The notes beneath the pieces were generated by a model, which did not search any database, was not told where the DNA came from, and was given only the letters and a program-made list of their open reading frames with translations. A DNA stretch of 64,000 nucleotides, from contig NZ_CP048812.1 in NCBI RefSeq assembly GCF_010977575.1, positions 558,001 to 622,000 of the forward strand, given 5' to 3'. Source of the DNA: Halomonas socia (GTDB lineage: Bacteria; Pseudomonadota; Gammaproteobacteria; Pseudomonadales; Halomonadaceae). Positions 44,806 through 52,694 of this stretch are shown piece by piece (position 1 is the stretch's first letter; each line of letters begins with the position of its first letter). The position numbers and the translations under genes were made by a program.

Positions 44806-45257
44806 TTAGGGCCTGTGTTCTGTCTGTTAACTTATGCTATAGGCTGAGCTTTTATGGGCTAATGCCACTTAGCATGCGTAGCTTTATAGTGGAATAGAAG
44901 ACGCAACGGAAAGCCATTAATGCACACATTGCCTTAGCGCTACCTACAGCCTACAAAGATAAAATACTGTAATGCCATAAAAATCACACCCTGCATGTCA
45001 TATTCAATAGCGCCCCTCCGAACCACTACTAAGGAGCCAATAAGTGCATAAACCCACTAAATCACATATCCAAAAATTGCCGACTAAGAAAACTCTTAAT
45101 CGGCTAATTCTTCTTCTACTTAAGGCACGACAGGACTCTGCCCCTCCCTCGATGAGTTCGACATTATATATTCTTCCATCAAGAACTTCTAGAAATTCAA
45201 TCTAATACCCCTCTTGAGGGCCAATGAAATTTGGCCTTCATCCATTTCAATTGGAAC
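44806..45257. other. AT-rich upstream region of the restriction operon
   Basis: About 450 AT-rich bases. A perfect 6-bp hairpin (GGCCAA-N6-TTGGCC) lies at about 45219-45236, but has no strong T-run. I see no gene. The hsdM promoter must lie in the left part. Confidence 0.45.
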
Positions 45258-45640
45258 ACTACCGTCCGGGGATAACACCCTTTCCCTGCGACCGCCCTGT
45301 CTGCGTTGTACATACCGGCTCTATCGGCAGTCGTCTCATCGACCTTAGCCCGAGTAGACAAAACCCGGTCACGAATTGCAAAGAAAAAGGGACTACCCAT
45401 TCGTAGACCCTTGGTCTCAGTCAGATTAGCTTTGCCAGGCGTTCTGCCTAGGCGTGCCTCACTCCCACTCGATCGTCGCCGGGGGCTTGCACTGACGCGT
45501 AGGTCACGCGGGAGACGCCGCTGATCTCGTTGTTGATTAGGTTGGAGACGGTTTCAAGCAAGTCGTAGGGCGGAAGGTGCGCCCAGCGTGCGGTCATAAA
45601 GTCGATGGTTTCCACGGCGCGCAGGGCGATGAGCATTCGT
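45258..45640 (-). repeat. long imperfect direct repeat of the guaA 3' flank and 3' end (copy c)
   Basis: About 380 bases resemble 49190-49570: a CCGGGGATAACA segment, TCTATCGGCAGTCGTCTCA, ACAAAACCCGGTCACGAATT, the guaA terminator hairpin in damaged form, then the last 55 or so codons of guaA (from about 45463) with small indels. The guaA part is non-coding here. It and the true guaA end bracket the four-gene QueC-type operon as direct repeats. Confidence 0.85.
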
Positions 45641-45649
45641 AGCAGATGC

Positions 45650-45747
45650 GTACGCCCAGGCCTGGCCACCGGGGAACTGCTCGCCCAGATGATCGATGGC
45701 GAAGAACCCGCGATGGATATGACCCCGCTCCGGGTCGACCGCTTCTG
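45650..45747 (+). pseudogene. 3' scrap of the dadA-like gene (copy d), fused behind a guaA tail
   Basis: About 30 codons ([20 protein letters not shown], then PLRVDRF and stop 45747) match the end of the dadA-like gene with several changes. It follows the guaA tail directly, forming a second guaA'-dadA' scar like that at 34.6-34.8 kb. A weakened copy of the dadA hairpin terminator (GGCGCTC-TTGA-GGCGCCC) lies just downstream. Confidence 0.75.
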
Positions 45748-46068
45748 AGTGTGAGCTCATGACGATAGAAGGCGCTCTTGAGGCGCCCGTTATTATTCGA
45801 ATCAATGCACTAGATTGTCTCGGCGCAGGGATACCCACGTCTCCCCTGTCTTATGGGGGCCACCTAAGTGATAACGACGACTTCGGCAGGTAAGGCTGGG
45901 GGCCACACAGCACCAGGCAAGCGCTGATAAATAGGTGCTGACTATTGCAACAAACTTCCTGCGCGATGGGCGATTATGGAATGAAAGCTGCACCATAGAA
46001 TTGGGACATAAGGGAGAAACCCACAGTCCTGTGAAGGCCTCGCTGAAATAATTTTCAAGACTTCACCC
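45748..46068. other. gap downstream of the QueC-type operon
   Basis: About 320 bases between the dadA' scrap and the end of the glycosylase-like gene. Apart from the decayed hairpin near 45770 I see no gene or motif. Confidence 0.4.
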
Positions 46069-46718
46069 TTAGACAGCGAAAGTTAACTGCACCTGAGTTC
46101 GCGCTGTGGCCCGACGCCATAGCCAGGCGTCAAACTCTCGGCGTGGAAGCGAGAGCAAGTCAGCAGCACAGCAAAATGATGCGCGCAAGAAATGATAGTC
46201 GTCTCTCTCTACATCAATTGCTTTGGCGAACGCACGAACATGGCGATCAACTGCGATAGAGTCAATGCCAACGAGGCATGCCATATAATCGACGGTCTTC
46301 GGACCAATACCGCTGATGGTTTGGATTGCATTGCAGAATTCATCGGATGCCAAATCTGTACGCAAATCCTGAACATCCTCGATGCCCCACCGCTGTAGGA
46401 AAATTACCAGCGCCTCGAAACGGCTAACTTTCTCATGATGACGCCAATTCAAGAATGCACCCGCCCCCCATCCTGAATAATTGAGATCAATGAGGAAATC
46501 GTATGGCAGCTCGGATACGTCCGCAGAATGTCTAGCACCCGTGGACGCACAACCGTCGTGTAATTGAGCCCGGCTTGGAGCACCGAGTCCGCTAGAACAG
46601 CCCCTAAGTGGTCGCAGGTAACACGCGTCTGTCTCTTACCCGAGAGCACGCCTTCATCCTTCGCGTGATTGGCAATGCGACGCGCTACGAGCAGCACTTC
46701 GATGGCGGGACTGGTCAT
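46069..46718 (-). CDS. HhH-GPD DNA glycosylase/lyase-like protein, frame broken in a G-run
   Basis: Two frames, 46718-46449 and 46452-46069, read as one protein of about 216 residues. The N-terminal part (VLLVARRIANHAKDEGVLSG) is joined at GATGGGGGGCGGG to LNWRHHEKVSRFEALVIFLQ, then the helix-hairpin-helix SGIGPKTVDYMACLVGID and the catalytic-Asp segment IAVDRHVRAF. The lyase Lys and the Asp are both in place. Adding one G restores the frame. Family members excise damaged or modified bases. The ATG overlaps the QueC-type stop, so it is the last gene of the operon. Frameshift, sequencing error or programmed slippage are all possible. Confidence 0.7.
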
Positions 46719-47335
46719 ACTAATTTAGCCTCTTTCAATGCACTCAGGCGCTCGACGCAGTTCGGGCAGGCACCGCAGGGAAACTGTGCAGCCGCTTGGC
46801 ACGAGTATGTTCGCCCGATAGGTACACCAAGCTCTGCAGCTGTCCTGGCTACATCAGCCTTGGACGAATAGCGGTACGGTGAGTGAAAGCGAACGGGGCC
46901 TATGCTCGATGTGAGGCCATCGAGACTATCCATAAACGCGGCAGTACAGTCGATTTCTTTGGCGTGGTTACTGTTGATGAAGCCAGTATAGACATCCAGA
47001 ATACCAACGGTTTGCGCGTGTGCCGCGGCAGCGGCAAAAAATAGCATTGTTCTGTATGGTATGTACAAATCGTCATCCTTGACCTCTTCAGTCCAGAGGT
47101 CGGCTTCGCAAATCAACCGCGACGATGAACCTCGGAAGATGGACGATATGTCGAAGCGCTCAGGCCGCTGCGTATCAGAGGGAAGAACTTCGTTCACACG
47201 ACTCCACTCAACGCCTACGCAATGTTGCCCGTAATCGAAAAAGATTGGTACGACCTCCACACCTGTAGACGCGAGCTGGTACGCAACAGTTGTTGAGTCC
47301 AATCCACCCGAAGCCAGTAGGAGTACTTTTCTCAT
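46715..47335 (-). CDS. QueC-like ATP-pyrophosphatase (7-deazaguanine-type chemistry)
   Basis: A 206-residue protein with the PP-loop LLLASGGLDSTTVAYQL (SGGLDS at residues 9-14), FDYGQHCVGVEW, and a C-terminal zinc site of four Cys (179, 187, 190, 193: SCQAAAQFPCGACPNC). QueC makes 7-cyano-7-deazaguanine from 7-carboxy-7-deazaguanine and ammonia using ATP. No other queuosine genes are nearby, and stand-alone QueC-like proteins are known in defence systems (Qat, type IV CBASS). The start overlaps the end of the kinase-transferase gene (ATGA), and its end overlaps the glycosylase gene. Confidence 0.88.
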   Translation of the reverse strand: MRKVLLLASGGLDSTTVAYQLASTGVEVVPIFFDYGQHCVGVEWSRVNEVLPSDTQRPERFDISSIFRGSSSRLICEADLWTEEVKDDDLYIPYRTMLFFAAAAAHAQTVGILDVYTGFINSNHAKEIDCTAAFMDSLDGLTSSIGPVRFHSPYRYSSKADVARTAAELGVPIGRTYSCQAAAQFPCGACPNCVERLSALKEAKLV

Positions 47336-48669
47336 CGCAATTCAGCCCTCAGTTCAGAGATGACGTTGAAAGTGCCGTTGAGACACGCATCAAGGTCCGC
47401 GGAGTACACCAAACTTCCGGCGATCACCATCGTGTTCTCATTTTCACGTCGAGGGTCGTAGGTGATGACAGGCTTCCCCATTTCAATTGCCATGCCGATT
47501 TCAACGAGCGTACCAGGATCACGGTCGAGAGGAACCGAGAAGACTAAATCACATTCTTTCAACAGCTGGCAGTCCATCTGATACGTTCGGCGCAGATCAG
47601 ACTCACCCGCAGGTCGCTTTAACTCGCCATTCTCCAAGATTGGACGCCGCACCTTGAAGTTGTGGTACGTGAGGCTATCCAAAGCACGATCAAGCTCCTG
47701 TTTTTCGACGTAGGAGAAGTCCGGGCCAGCAAGGTAGATTGAGTAGCTTTGACGGTCGTGCCATGGAAGCACCGTTCCACCGAGCGCTTGCAGCACCTCC
47801 ACCGAGAGTCGGAACCCGCGCTGCACATCGCGCTTGATGTCGTCGGGAAACGTCGACTGCGAATACGCCGTAGCAGCCTGGCTTCCGCGCCAAGCTGCCT
47901 CAACCCAGCCCTTGTGACAAGAGAGGCCCACCATGACGCTTGAGTACACATCCCCAACGCCGACCGAATTGACGGTGCCGCCCAATGTTGCAGGTATCTC
48001 TTCGATGCCGCCATCCTGCATGTTGAATAGTCGGCTGCCACCACGGTTCTCTTTGAGCAGGAAAACCTCCGGCGCAAGCGTTATCATTGTATCCTCTAGC
48101 AGTCCCTCTATATCGTCCTTTCCCAGTCTCGTGAACAACGAAGATGATGTCGAGATAATGATTGCATCTATACGCCCTTTAAACCCCTTTAGCGATGAGA
48201 GGTCGTCAAGGTCGTACGCGATATCGAACGACAACCGCGCGTTCTCTGAGAACGCACTGGCGAGCTCGGAGATACTGAACCTCCCTGGGAATACAAGAAT
48301 CTTTTCGTAGGCGTCGAGGTTGGGTAGCGGGTCGTGCATCTTCGCCACTTTAGTATCACGCATCAAGTCTTCGTAGCCTTGGTGCGCAACCTCCTTCACG
48401 TCACCAATAAGGATGACGCTCGGTGCGCCGAGTACATCGCCTAGCCAGATGAACTCCTTGCACCCGAGCTCCTCGAGGTAGCGCGTTGCCTCACCGAGGA
48501 GGTATTGTGGGCAAAAAGCCGCCAATGAATATGGAAGGTCTGCGGCCCATAAGCCCCTCGCGGCGTGTCCAATACCACCCAAGCGAAGTTTGCATGCTGC
48601 GCCAGGCTGAGCGAGCGTGTAATCGACTACAAGCTCCCCAACAATAAGGACAGTGTCTTTGTGGTCCAT
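47332..48669 (-). CDS. PfkB-family kinase fused to nucleoside 2-deoxyribosyltransferase
   Basis: A 445-residue fusion. Residues 1 to about 305 form a PfkB/ribokinase-like domain: GGIGHAARGLWAADLPYSLA near the N-terminus and the catalytic GGTVNSVGVGDVY with Asp 240. Residues about 308-445 form a nucleoside 2-deoxyribosyltransferase domain: SIYLAGPDFSY, and the catalytic DPGTLVEIGMAIEMGKPV with Glu 390. The first would phosphorylate a nucleoside or sugar; the second cleaves or transfers N-glycosidic bonds of nucleosides or nucleotides. It lies 2 bases after the small glycine-tailed gene and overlaps QueC. It probably handles a nucleotide signal or substrate of the system. Confidence 0.87.
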   Translation of the reverse strand: MDHKDTVLIVGELVVDYTLAQPGAACKLRLGGIGHAARGLWAADLPYSLAAFCPQYLLGEATRYLEELGCKEFIWLGDVLGAPSVILIGDVKEVAHQGYEDLMRDTKVAKMHDPLPNLDAYEKILVFPGRFSISELASAFSENARLSFDIAYDLDDLSSLKGFKGRIDAIIISTSSSLFTRLGKDDIEGLLEDTMITLAPEVFLLKENRGGSRLFNMQDGGIEEIPATLGGTVNSVGVGDVYSSVMVGLSCHKGWVEAAWRGSQAATAYSQSTFPDDIKRDVQRGFRLSVEVLQALGGTVLPWHDRQSYSIYLAGPDFSYVEKQELDRALDSLTYHNFKVRRPILENGELKRPAGESDLRRTYQMDCQLLKECDLVFSVPLDRDPGTLVEIGMAIEMGKPVITYDPRRENENTMVIAGSLVYSADLDACLNGTFNVISELRAELR

Positions 48670-48671
48670 AA

Positions 48672-49058
48672 CTACTGTGGACCGAAGTCAGCAGCTACGG
48701 TGGGAACGGGTGAGACTGCGCTGGAGGTAACCACTCCGACGTATGTCACACCGTCCTCCAGGCATGCCACGAGGTAGTTGTATGATGTGGGGAGCGCTCC
48801 AATTTTCACACCATTAACATCGACTGCGAAGACGCGCTTCTTGTCGAAGATAATGCTCAGTTGGCCTCCAACAGCTGGGACAGCGTTGAATTGCGAATAG
48901 AAATCGCTGTTTCCAACGTCATCGAGGAGCACGTGAAACGCCTGCTGGCATTTGTCGGCCCCGCTCGCACCACCTTCCATACCTGTTCCACTCCCTGCGA
49001 CTTCCTTAGCCCTCGTTCCGGGATAGTCTGAAAAACGACCCGAGCCTGAGCTTCCCAT
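48672..49058 (-). CDS. small protein with conserved-looking Gly/Ser N-terminus, probable substrate of the QueC-type enzyme
   Basis: A 128-residue protein whose start at ATG 49058 is supported by GGAAGGGG 6 bases upstream; the longer frame to 49139 lacks such a site. The N-terminus is MGSSGSGRFSDYPG, followed by a Gly/Ser-rich stretch, then a compact domain with DKCQQAFHVLLDDV and GALPTSYNYLVACLEDGVTY. Removal of Met would expose Gly 2. I recognise no enzyme motif. As first gene of the operon, with a flexible MGSS tail, it resembles partner proteins of QueC-like enzymes in defence loci. Confidence 0.72.
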   Translation of the reverse strand: MGSSGSGRFSDYPGTRAKEVAGSGTGMEGGASGADKCQQAFHVLLDDVGNSDFYSQFNAVPAVGGQLSIIFDKKRVFAVDVNGVKIGALPTSYNYLVACLEDGVTYVGVVTSSAVSPVPTVAADFGPQ

Positions 49059-49312
49059 ATTCCACCCCTTCCTGGTTGATCCAGTCTTTTTGCACTGGTG
49101 TTGTTCGACCCGCTCTACGAGCGAGCGCCACAGGGCCACCGCCCCACGGGCTAGAGAAATGTGCGGCCGCCGACGGCATAACCAAAACCACGCTACCGCC
49201 CGGGGATAACATCATTTCCCTGCGACAGCCCTGTCTGCGTTGTACTACCTGTTCTATCGGCAGTCGTCTCAGCGACCTTAGCCTGAGTAGACAAAACCCG
49301 GTCACGAATTGC
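49059..49312. other. promoter region of the QueC-type operon and native guaA flank
   Basis: About 250 bases. The right part (from about 49190) is the sequence duplicated at 45258 onward, i.e. the native guaA downstream flank. The left part carries the ribosome site and presumably the promoter of the operon transcribed leftward. I see no separate gene. Confidence 0.45.
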
Positions 49313-49345
49313 AAAGAAAAAGGGCCTACCCTTTGGTAGACCCTT
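49313..49345 (-). terminator. Rho-independent terminator of guaBA
   Basis: AAGGGCCTACC-CTTT-GGTAGACCCTT forms an 11-bp stem with one mismatch or wobble. On the minus strand it is followed by TTTTCTTT. It lies 47 bases after the guaA stop, where the guaBA transcript should end. A damaged version is in the repeat at about 45388. Confidence 0.8.
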
Positions 49346-49391
49346 GATCCCGGTCAGCTTAGCCGCGTCAGGCGTTCTGCCTAGGCGTGCC

Positions 49392-50966
49392 TCACTCCCA
49401 CTCGATCGTCGCGGGCGGCTTGCTGCTCACGTCATAGGTCACGCGGGAAACGCCGGCGATCTCGTTGATGATGCGGTTGGAGACCTTCTCCAGCAACTCA
49501 TACGGCAGATGCGCCCAGCGTGCGGTCATGAAGTCGATGGTTTCCACGGCGCGCAGGGCGATAACCCATTCGTAGCGGCGGCCGTCGCCGACCACGCCGA
49601 CGGATTTCACCGGCAGGAACACGGCGAAGGCCTGGCTGGTCTTGTGGTACCAGTCGGCGTTGTGCAGCTCCTCGATGAAGATGGCGTCGGCTTCGCGCAG
49701 AATGTCGGCGTACTCTTTCTTCACCTCGCCGAGGATGCGCACGCCCAGGCCCGGCCCCGGGAAGGGGTGGCGGTAGACCATGTCATAGGGCAGTCCGAGC
49801 TCGACGCCAAGCTTGCGCACTTCGTCCTTGAACAGCTCGCGCAGCGGTTCGACCAGCTTGAGCTTCATGGTCTCGGGCAGGCCGCCGACGTTGTGGTGCG
49901 ACTTGATCACGTGGGCCTTGCCGGTCTTGCTGGCGGCGGATTCGATCACGTCGGGGTAGATGGTGCCCTGGGCCAGGAAGTCGACGCCTTCGATCTTGCT
50001 GGCTTCCTCATCGAACACCTCGATGAAGGTGTTGCCGATGATCTTGCGCTTGGCCTCGGGGTCGGCTTCGCCCTCGAGCTTGTCGAGGAACAGCGGTTCG
50101 GCGTCGACGCGGATCACCTTCACGCCCATGTGCTTGGCGAAGGTCTCCATCACCTGCCCGCCCTCGTTCTTGCGCAGCAGGCCGTTATCGACGAACACGC
50201 AGGTCAGCTGATCGCCGATGGCGCGGTGCAGCAGCGCCGCGACGACCGAGGAGTCGACGCCGCCGGAGAGGCCGAGCAGCACGTGGCGGTCGCCGACCTG
50301 GTCGCGCACCCGGGCGACCTGGTCTTCGATGATCTTGGCCGGGGTCCAGAGTTTCTCGGCGCCGCAGATGCCGACCACGAAGTGCTCGAGGATGCGCTGG
50401 CCCTGCAGGGTGTGGGTCACCTCGGGGTGGAACTGCACGCCGTAGAAGTGCTTCTCGGCCCAGCTCATGGCGGCGATGGGGCAGCTCGGGGTGGAGGCGG
50501 TCACGGTGAAGGTGTCCGGCGCGCGGGCGACCTTGTCGCCGTGGCTCATCCACACGTCGAGCAGCGCCTTGCCGTCGTGGTCCACGTGGTCCTTGATGTC
50601 GCGGAACAGGTCGTCGCTGCTGTCGATGGTGACCTGGGCGTAGCCGAACTCATGCTTGTTGGAGCCTTCCACGGCGCCGCCGAGCTGCTCGGCCATGGTC
50701 TGCATGCCGTAGCAGATGCCCAGCACCGGCAGGCCCAGTTCGAACACGCACTGCGGCGCGCGGGGCGAGCCCTCGGCCACGGTGGACTCCGGCCCGCCGG
50801 AGAGGATGATGCCGTTGGGGGCGTACTCGCGGATCTCCTCCTCGCTGATGTCGAAGGCGCGGACCTCGGAGTAGACGCCGATCTCGCGCACGCGGCGGGC
50901 GATCAGCTGGGTGTACTGGGAGCCGAAGTCGAGGATCAGGATCTTGTGGGCGTGAATGTCGGTCAT
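49392..50966 (-). CDS. guaA: GMP synthase (glutamine-hydrolysing)
   Basis: A 524-residue enzyme converting XMP to GMP with ATP and glutamine. The N-terminal class I amidotransferase domain has the nucleophile in [10 protein letters not shown] and the His/Glu of QFHPEVTHT. The ATP-pyrophosphatase domain follows with [15 protein letters not shown], then the dimerisation domain ending ATIEWE. It follows guaB by 101 bases on the same strand, as in the usual guaBA operon. Its 3' end is the probable recombination point for the DNA that lies between it and the dadA-like gene. Confidence 0.98.
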   Translation of the reverse strand: MTDIHAHKILILDFGSQYTQLIARRVREIGVYSEVRAFDISEEEIREYAPNGIILSGGPESTVAEGSPRAPQCVFELGLPVLGICYGMQTMAEQLGGAVEGSNKHEFGYAQVTIDSSDDLFRDIKDHVDHDGKALLDVWMSHGDKVARAPDTFTVTASTPSCPIAAMSWAEKHFYGVQFHPEVTHTLQGQRILEHFVVGICGAEKLWTPAKIIEDQVARVRDQVGDRHVLLGLSGGVDSSVVAALLHRAIGDQLTCVFVDNGLLRKNEGGQVMETFAKHMGVKVIRVDAEPLFLDKLEGEADPEAKRKIIGNTFIEVFDEEASKIEGVDFLAQGTIYPDVIESAASKTGKAHVIKSHHNVGGLPETMKLKLVEPLRELFKDEVRKLGVELGLPYDMVYRHPFPGPGLGVRILGEVKKEYADILREADAIFIEELHNADWYHKTSQAFAVFLPVKSVGVVGDGRRYEWVIALRAVETIDFMTARWAHLPYELLEKVSNRIINEIAGVSRVTYDVSSKPPATIEWE

Positions 50967-51067
50967 CTGGGCGTCTCTTGCTGGCAGCGTAGGCGGCGGG
51001 CCGGATACAAAAGGGTGCGGCGGGGTCGTTTGACGCTGCCCCGCCGCTATTGAGTCCTGCGATGGGC

Positions 51068-52537
51068 TCAGCTGGCCCGGTAGTTCGGGGCTTCCTTGGT
51101 GATCTGCACGTCGTGGACGTGGGATTCGGCGAAGCCGGCCCCGGTGATCTGCACGAACTCCGGCTTGGTGCGCATCTCGAGGATGGTGGTGCAGCCGGTG
51201 TAGCCCATCGAGGCGCGCAGGCCGCCCATCAGTTGGTGGACGATGGCACTCATCATGCCCTTGTAGGGCACGCGGCCTTCGACGCCTTCCGGCACCAGCT
51301 TGTCGGCGCCGGCGTCCTTGTCCTGGAAGTAGCGGTCGCTGGAGCCCTGGCTCTGGGACATGGCACCCATCGAGCCCATGCCGCGGTAGGCCTTGTAGGT
51401 GCGCCCCTGGTAGAGCTCGACCTCGCCCGGCGCCTCTTCGGTGCCGGCCAGCAGGCCACCGATCATCACCGTGCTGGCACCGGCGGCGATGGCCTTGGCC
51501 AGGTCGCCGGAGAAGCGGATGCCACCGTCGGCGATCAGCGGGATGTCGTAGGGCTTGAGCGCCTCGGCGACGTTGGAGACCGCGGTAATCTGCGGCACGC
51601 CGACGCCGGCCACCACGCGGGTGGTGCAGATCGAGCCCGGGCCGATACCGACCTTGACCCCATCGGCGCCGGCTTCGGCCAGTGCCACGGCGGCGCCGGC
51701 GGTGGCGATGTTGCCACCGATCACCTGCACGCCGGGGAAGTGCTCCTTGGCCCAGCGCACGCGGTCGATCACGCCCTTGGAGTGGCCGTGGGCGGTGTCG
51801 ACGACGATCACATCGACCCCGGCCTCGGCCAGCGCGGCGATGCGGTCCGGGGTCTCGGGGCCAGTGCCCACCGCGGCGCCGACCAGCAGGCGGCCGTCGG
51901 CGTCCTTGGCGGCGAACGGGTAGGTGCGCGCCTTCTCGATGTCGCGCACCGTGACCAGGCCGTGCAGGTGGAAGTCCTCATCGACGATCAGGATCTTCTC
52001 GATGCGGTTCTCCTGCAGCTTGACCTTGATCTCCGACAGCGGCGTGCCCACCGGCACGGTGACCAGCTTGTCGCGCGGGGTCATGATCGCCTCGACGCTG
52101 TCGCTGTGGTCGGGCTGGAAGCGCATGTCGCGGCCGGTGACAATGCCCACCAGGGTCTCGCCCTCGACCACCGGGAAGCCGGAGTAGCCGTACTCGTCGG
52201 CCATCGCCAGCAGGTCCTGCAGCTTGGCCTTGGGGCCCACGGTAACGGGGTCCTTGACGATCACGCTCTCGTGCTTCTTGACCTTGCGCACCTCGGCGGC
52301 CTGGCCGGCGATGGTCATGTTCTTGTGGATGATGCCGATGCCACCTTCCTGGGCCATGGCGATGGCCAGGCGCGCTTCGGTGACGGTATCCATGGCGGAC
52401 GAGACGAGCGGGATATTGAGTTCGAGGTTGCGGGTCAGGCGGGACTTGAGGCTGACGTCCTTGGGCAGGACCTCAGAGTAGCCGGGAACGAGTAATACGT
52501 CATCGAACGTAAGTGCTTCTTGAGCCATACGTAGCAT
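51068..52537 (-). CDS. guaB: inosine-5'-monophosphate dehydrogenase
   Basis: A 489-residue enzyme oxidising IMP to XMP with NAD+. The start at 52537 ([20 protein letters not shown]) matches the E. coli protein; a longer frame begins at 52552. The barrel carries the catalytic loop [11 protein letters not shown], between two CBS-domain segments (residues about 95-205) and a C-terminal flap (VEGRVPYKG). It is the first gene of guaBA; its promoter lies in the 157 bases shared with the divergent xseA. Confidence 0.98.
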   Translation of the reverse strand: MLRMAQEALTFDDVLLVPGYSEVLPKDVSLKSRLTRNLELNIPLVSSAMDTVTEARLAIAMAQEGGIGIIHKNMTIAGQAAEVRKVKKHESVIVKDPVTVGPKAKLQDLLAMADEYGYSGFPVVEGETLVGIVTGRDMRFQPDHSDSVEAIMTPRDKLVTVPVGTPLSEIKVKLQENRIEKILIVDEDFHLHGLVTVRDIEKARTYPFAAKDADGRLLVGAAVGTGPETPDRIAALAEAGVDVIVVDTAHGHSKGVIDRVRWAKEHFPGVQVIGGNIATAGAAVALAEAGADGVKVGIGPGSICTTRVVAGVGVPQITAVSNVAEALKPYDIPLIADGGIRFSGDLAKAIAAGASTVMIGGLLAGTEEAPGEVELYQGRTYKAYRGMGSMGAMSQSQGSSDRYFQDKDAGADKLVPEGVEGRVPYKGMMSAIVHQLMGGLRASMGYTGCTTILEMRTKPEFVQITGAGFAESHVHDVQITKEAPNYRAS

Positions 52538-52694
52538 AGCGGCAACACCCATTTTGAGCAGATGGGAAGTGGGGCGAGGGAAAAGTTAATCGAGCATTAT
52601 AGCGGGTCGGGTGCGGGTGCAGCAATGCGAGTCGTGGTCTGTCGCACATGGCGTGCTAAGCTGCGGGTTTTCGCCGCGTAAAGTAGCTTCCGCC

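Noticed and set aside
46069-49058. Type IV CBASS or Qat system
   Set aside because: QueC-like and glycosylase-like genes fit partly, but there is no CD-NTase, TGT-like protein, effector, Qat ATPase or TatD nuclease, and the kinase-transferase fusion is not part of either as I know them.
31919-49391. Integrase-mediated island with short att sites at guaA
   Set aside because: No integrase is present, and the repeated guaA ends are long and degenerate, fitting homologous recombination scars better than short core att sites; an integrase lost earlier cannot be excluded.
49344-52495. Very long open frames on the plus strand opposite guaA and guaB
   Set aside because: They are antisense shadows caused by high-GC third codon positions; the translations are low-complexity and guaA/guaB are certain.
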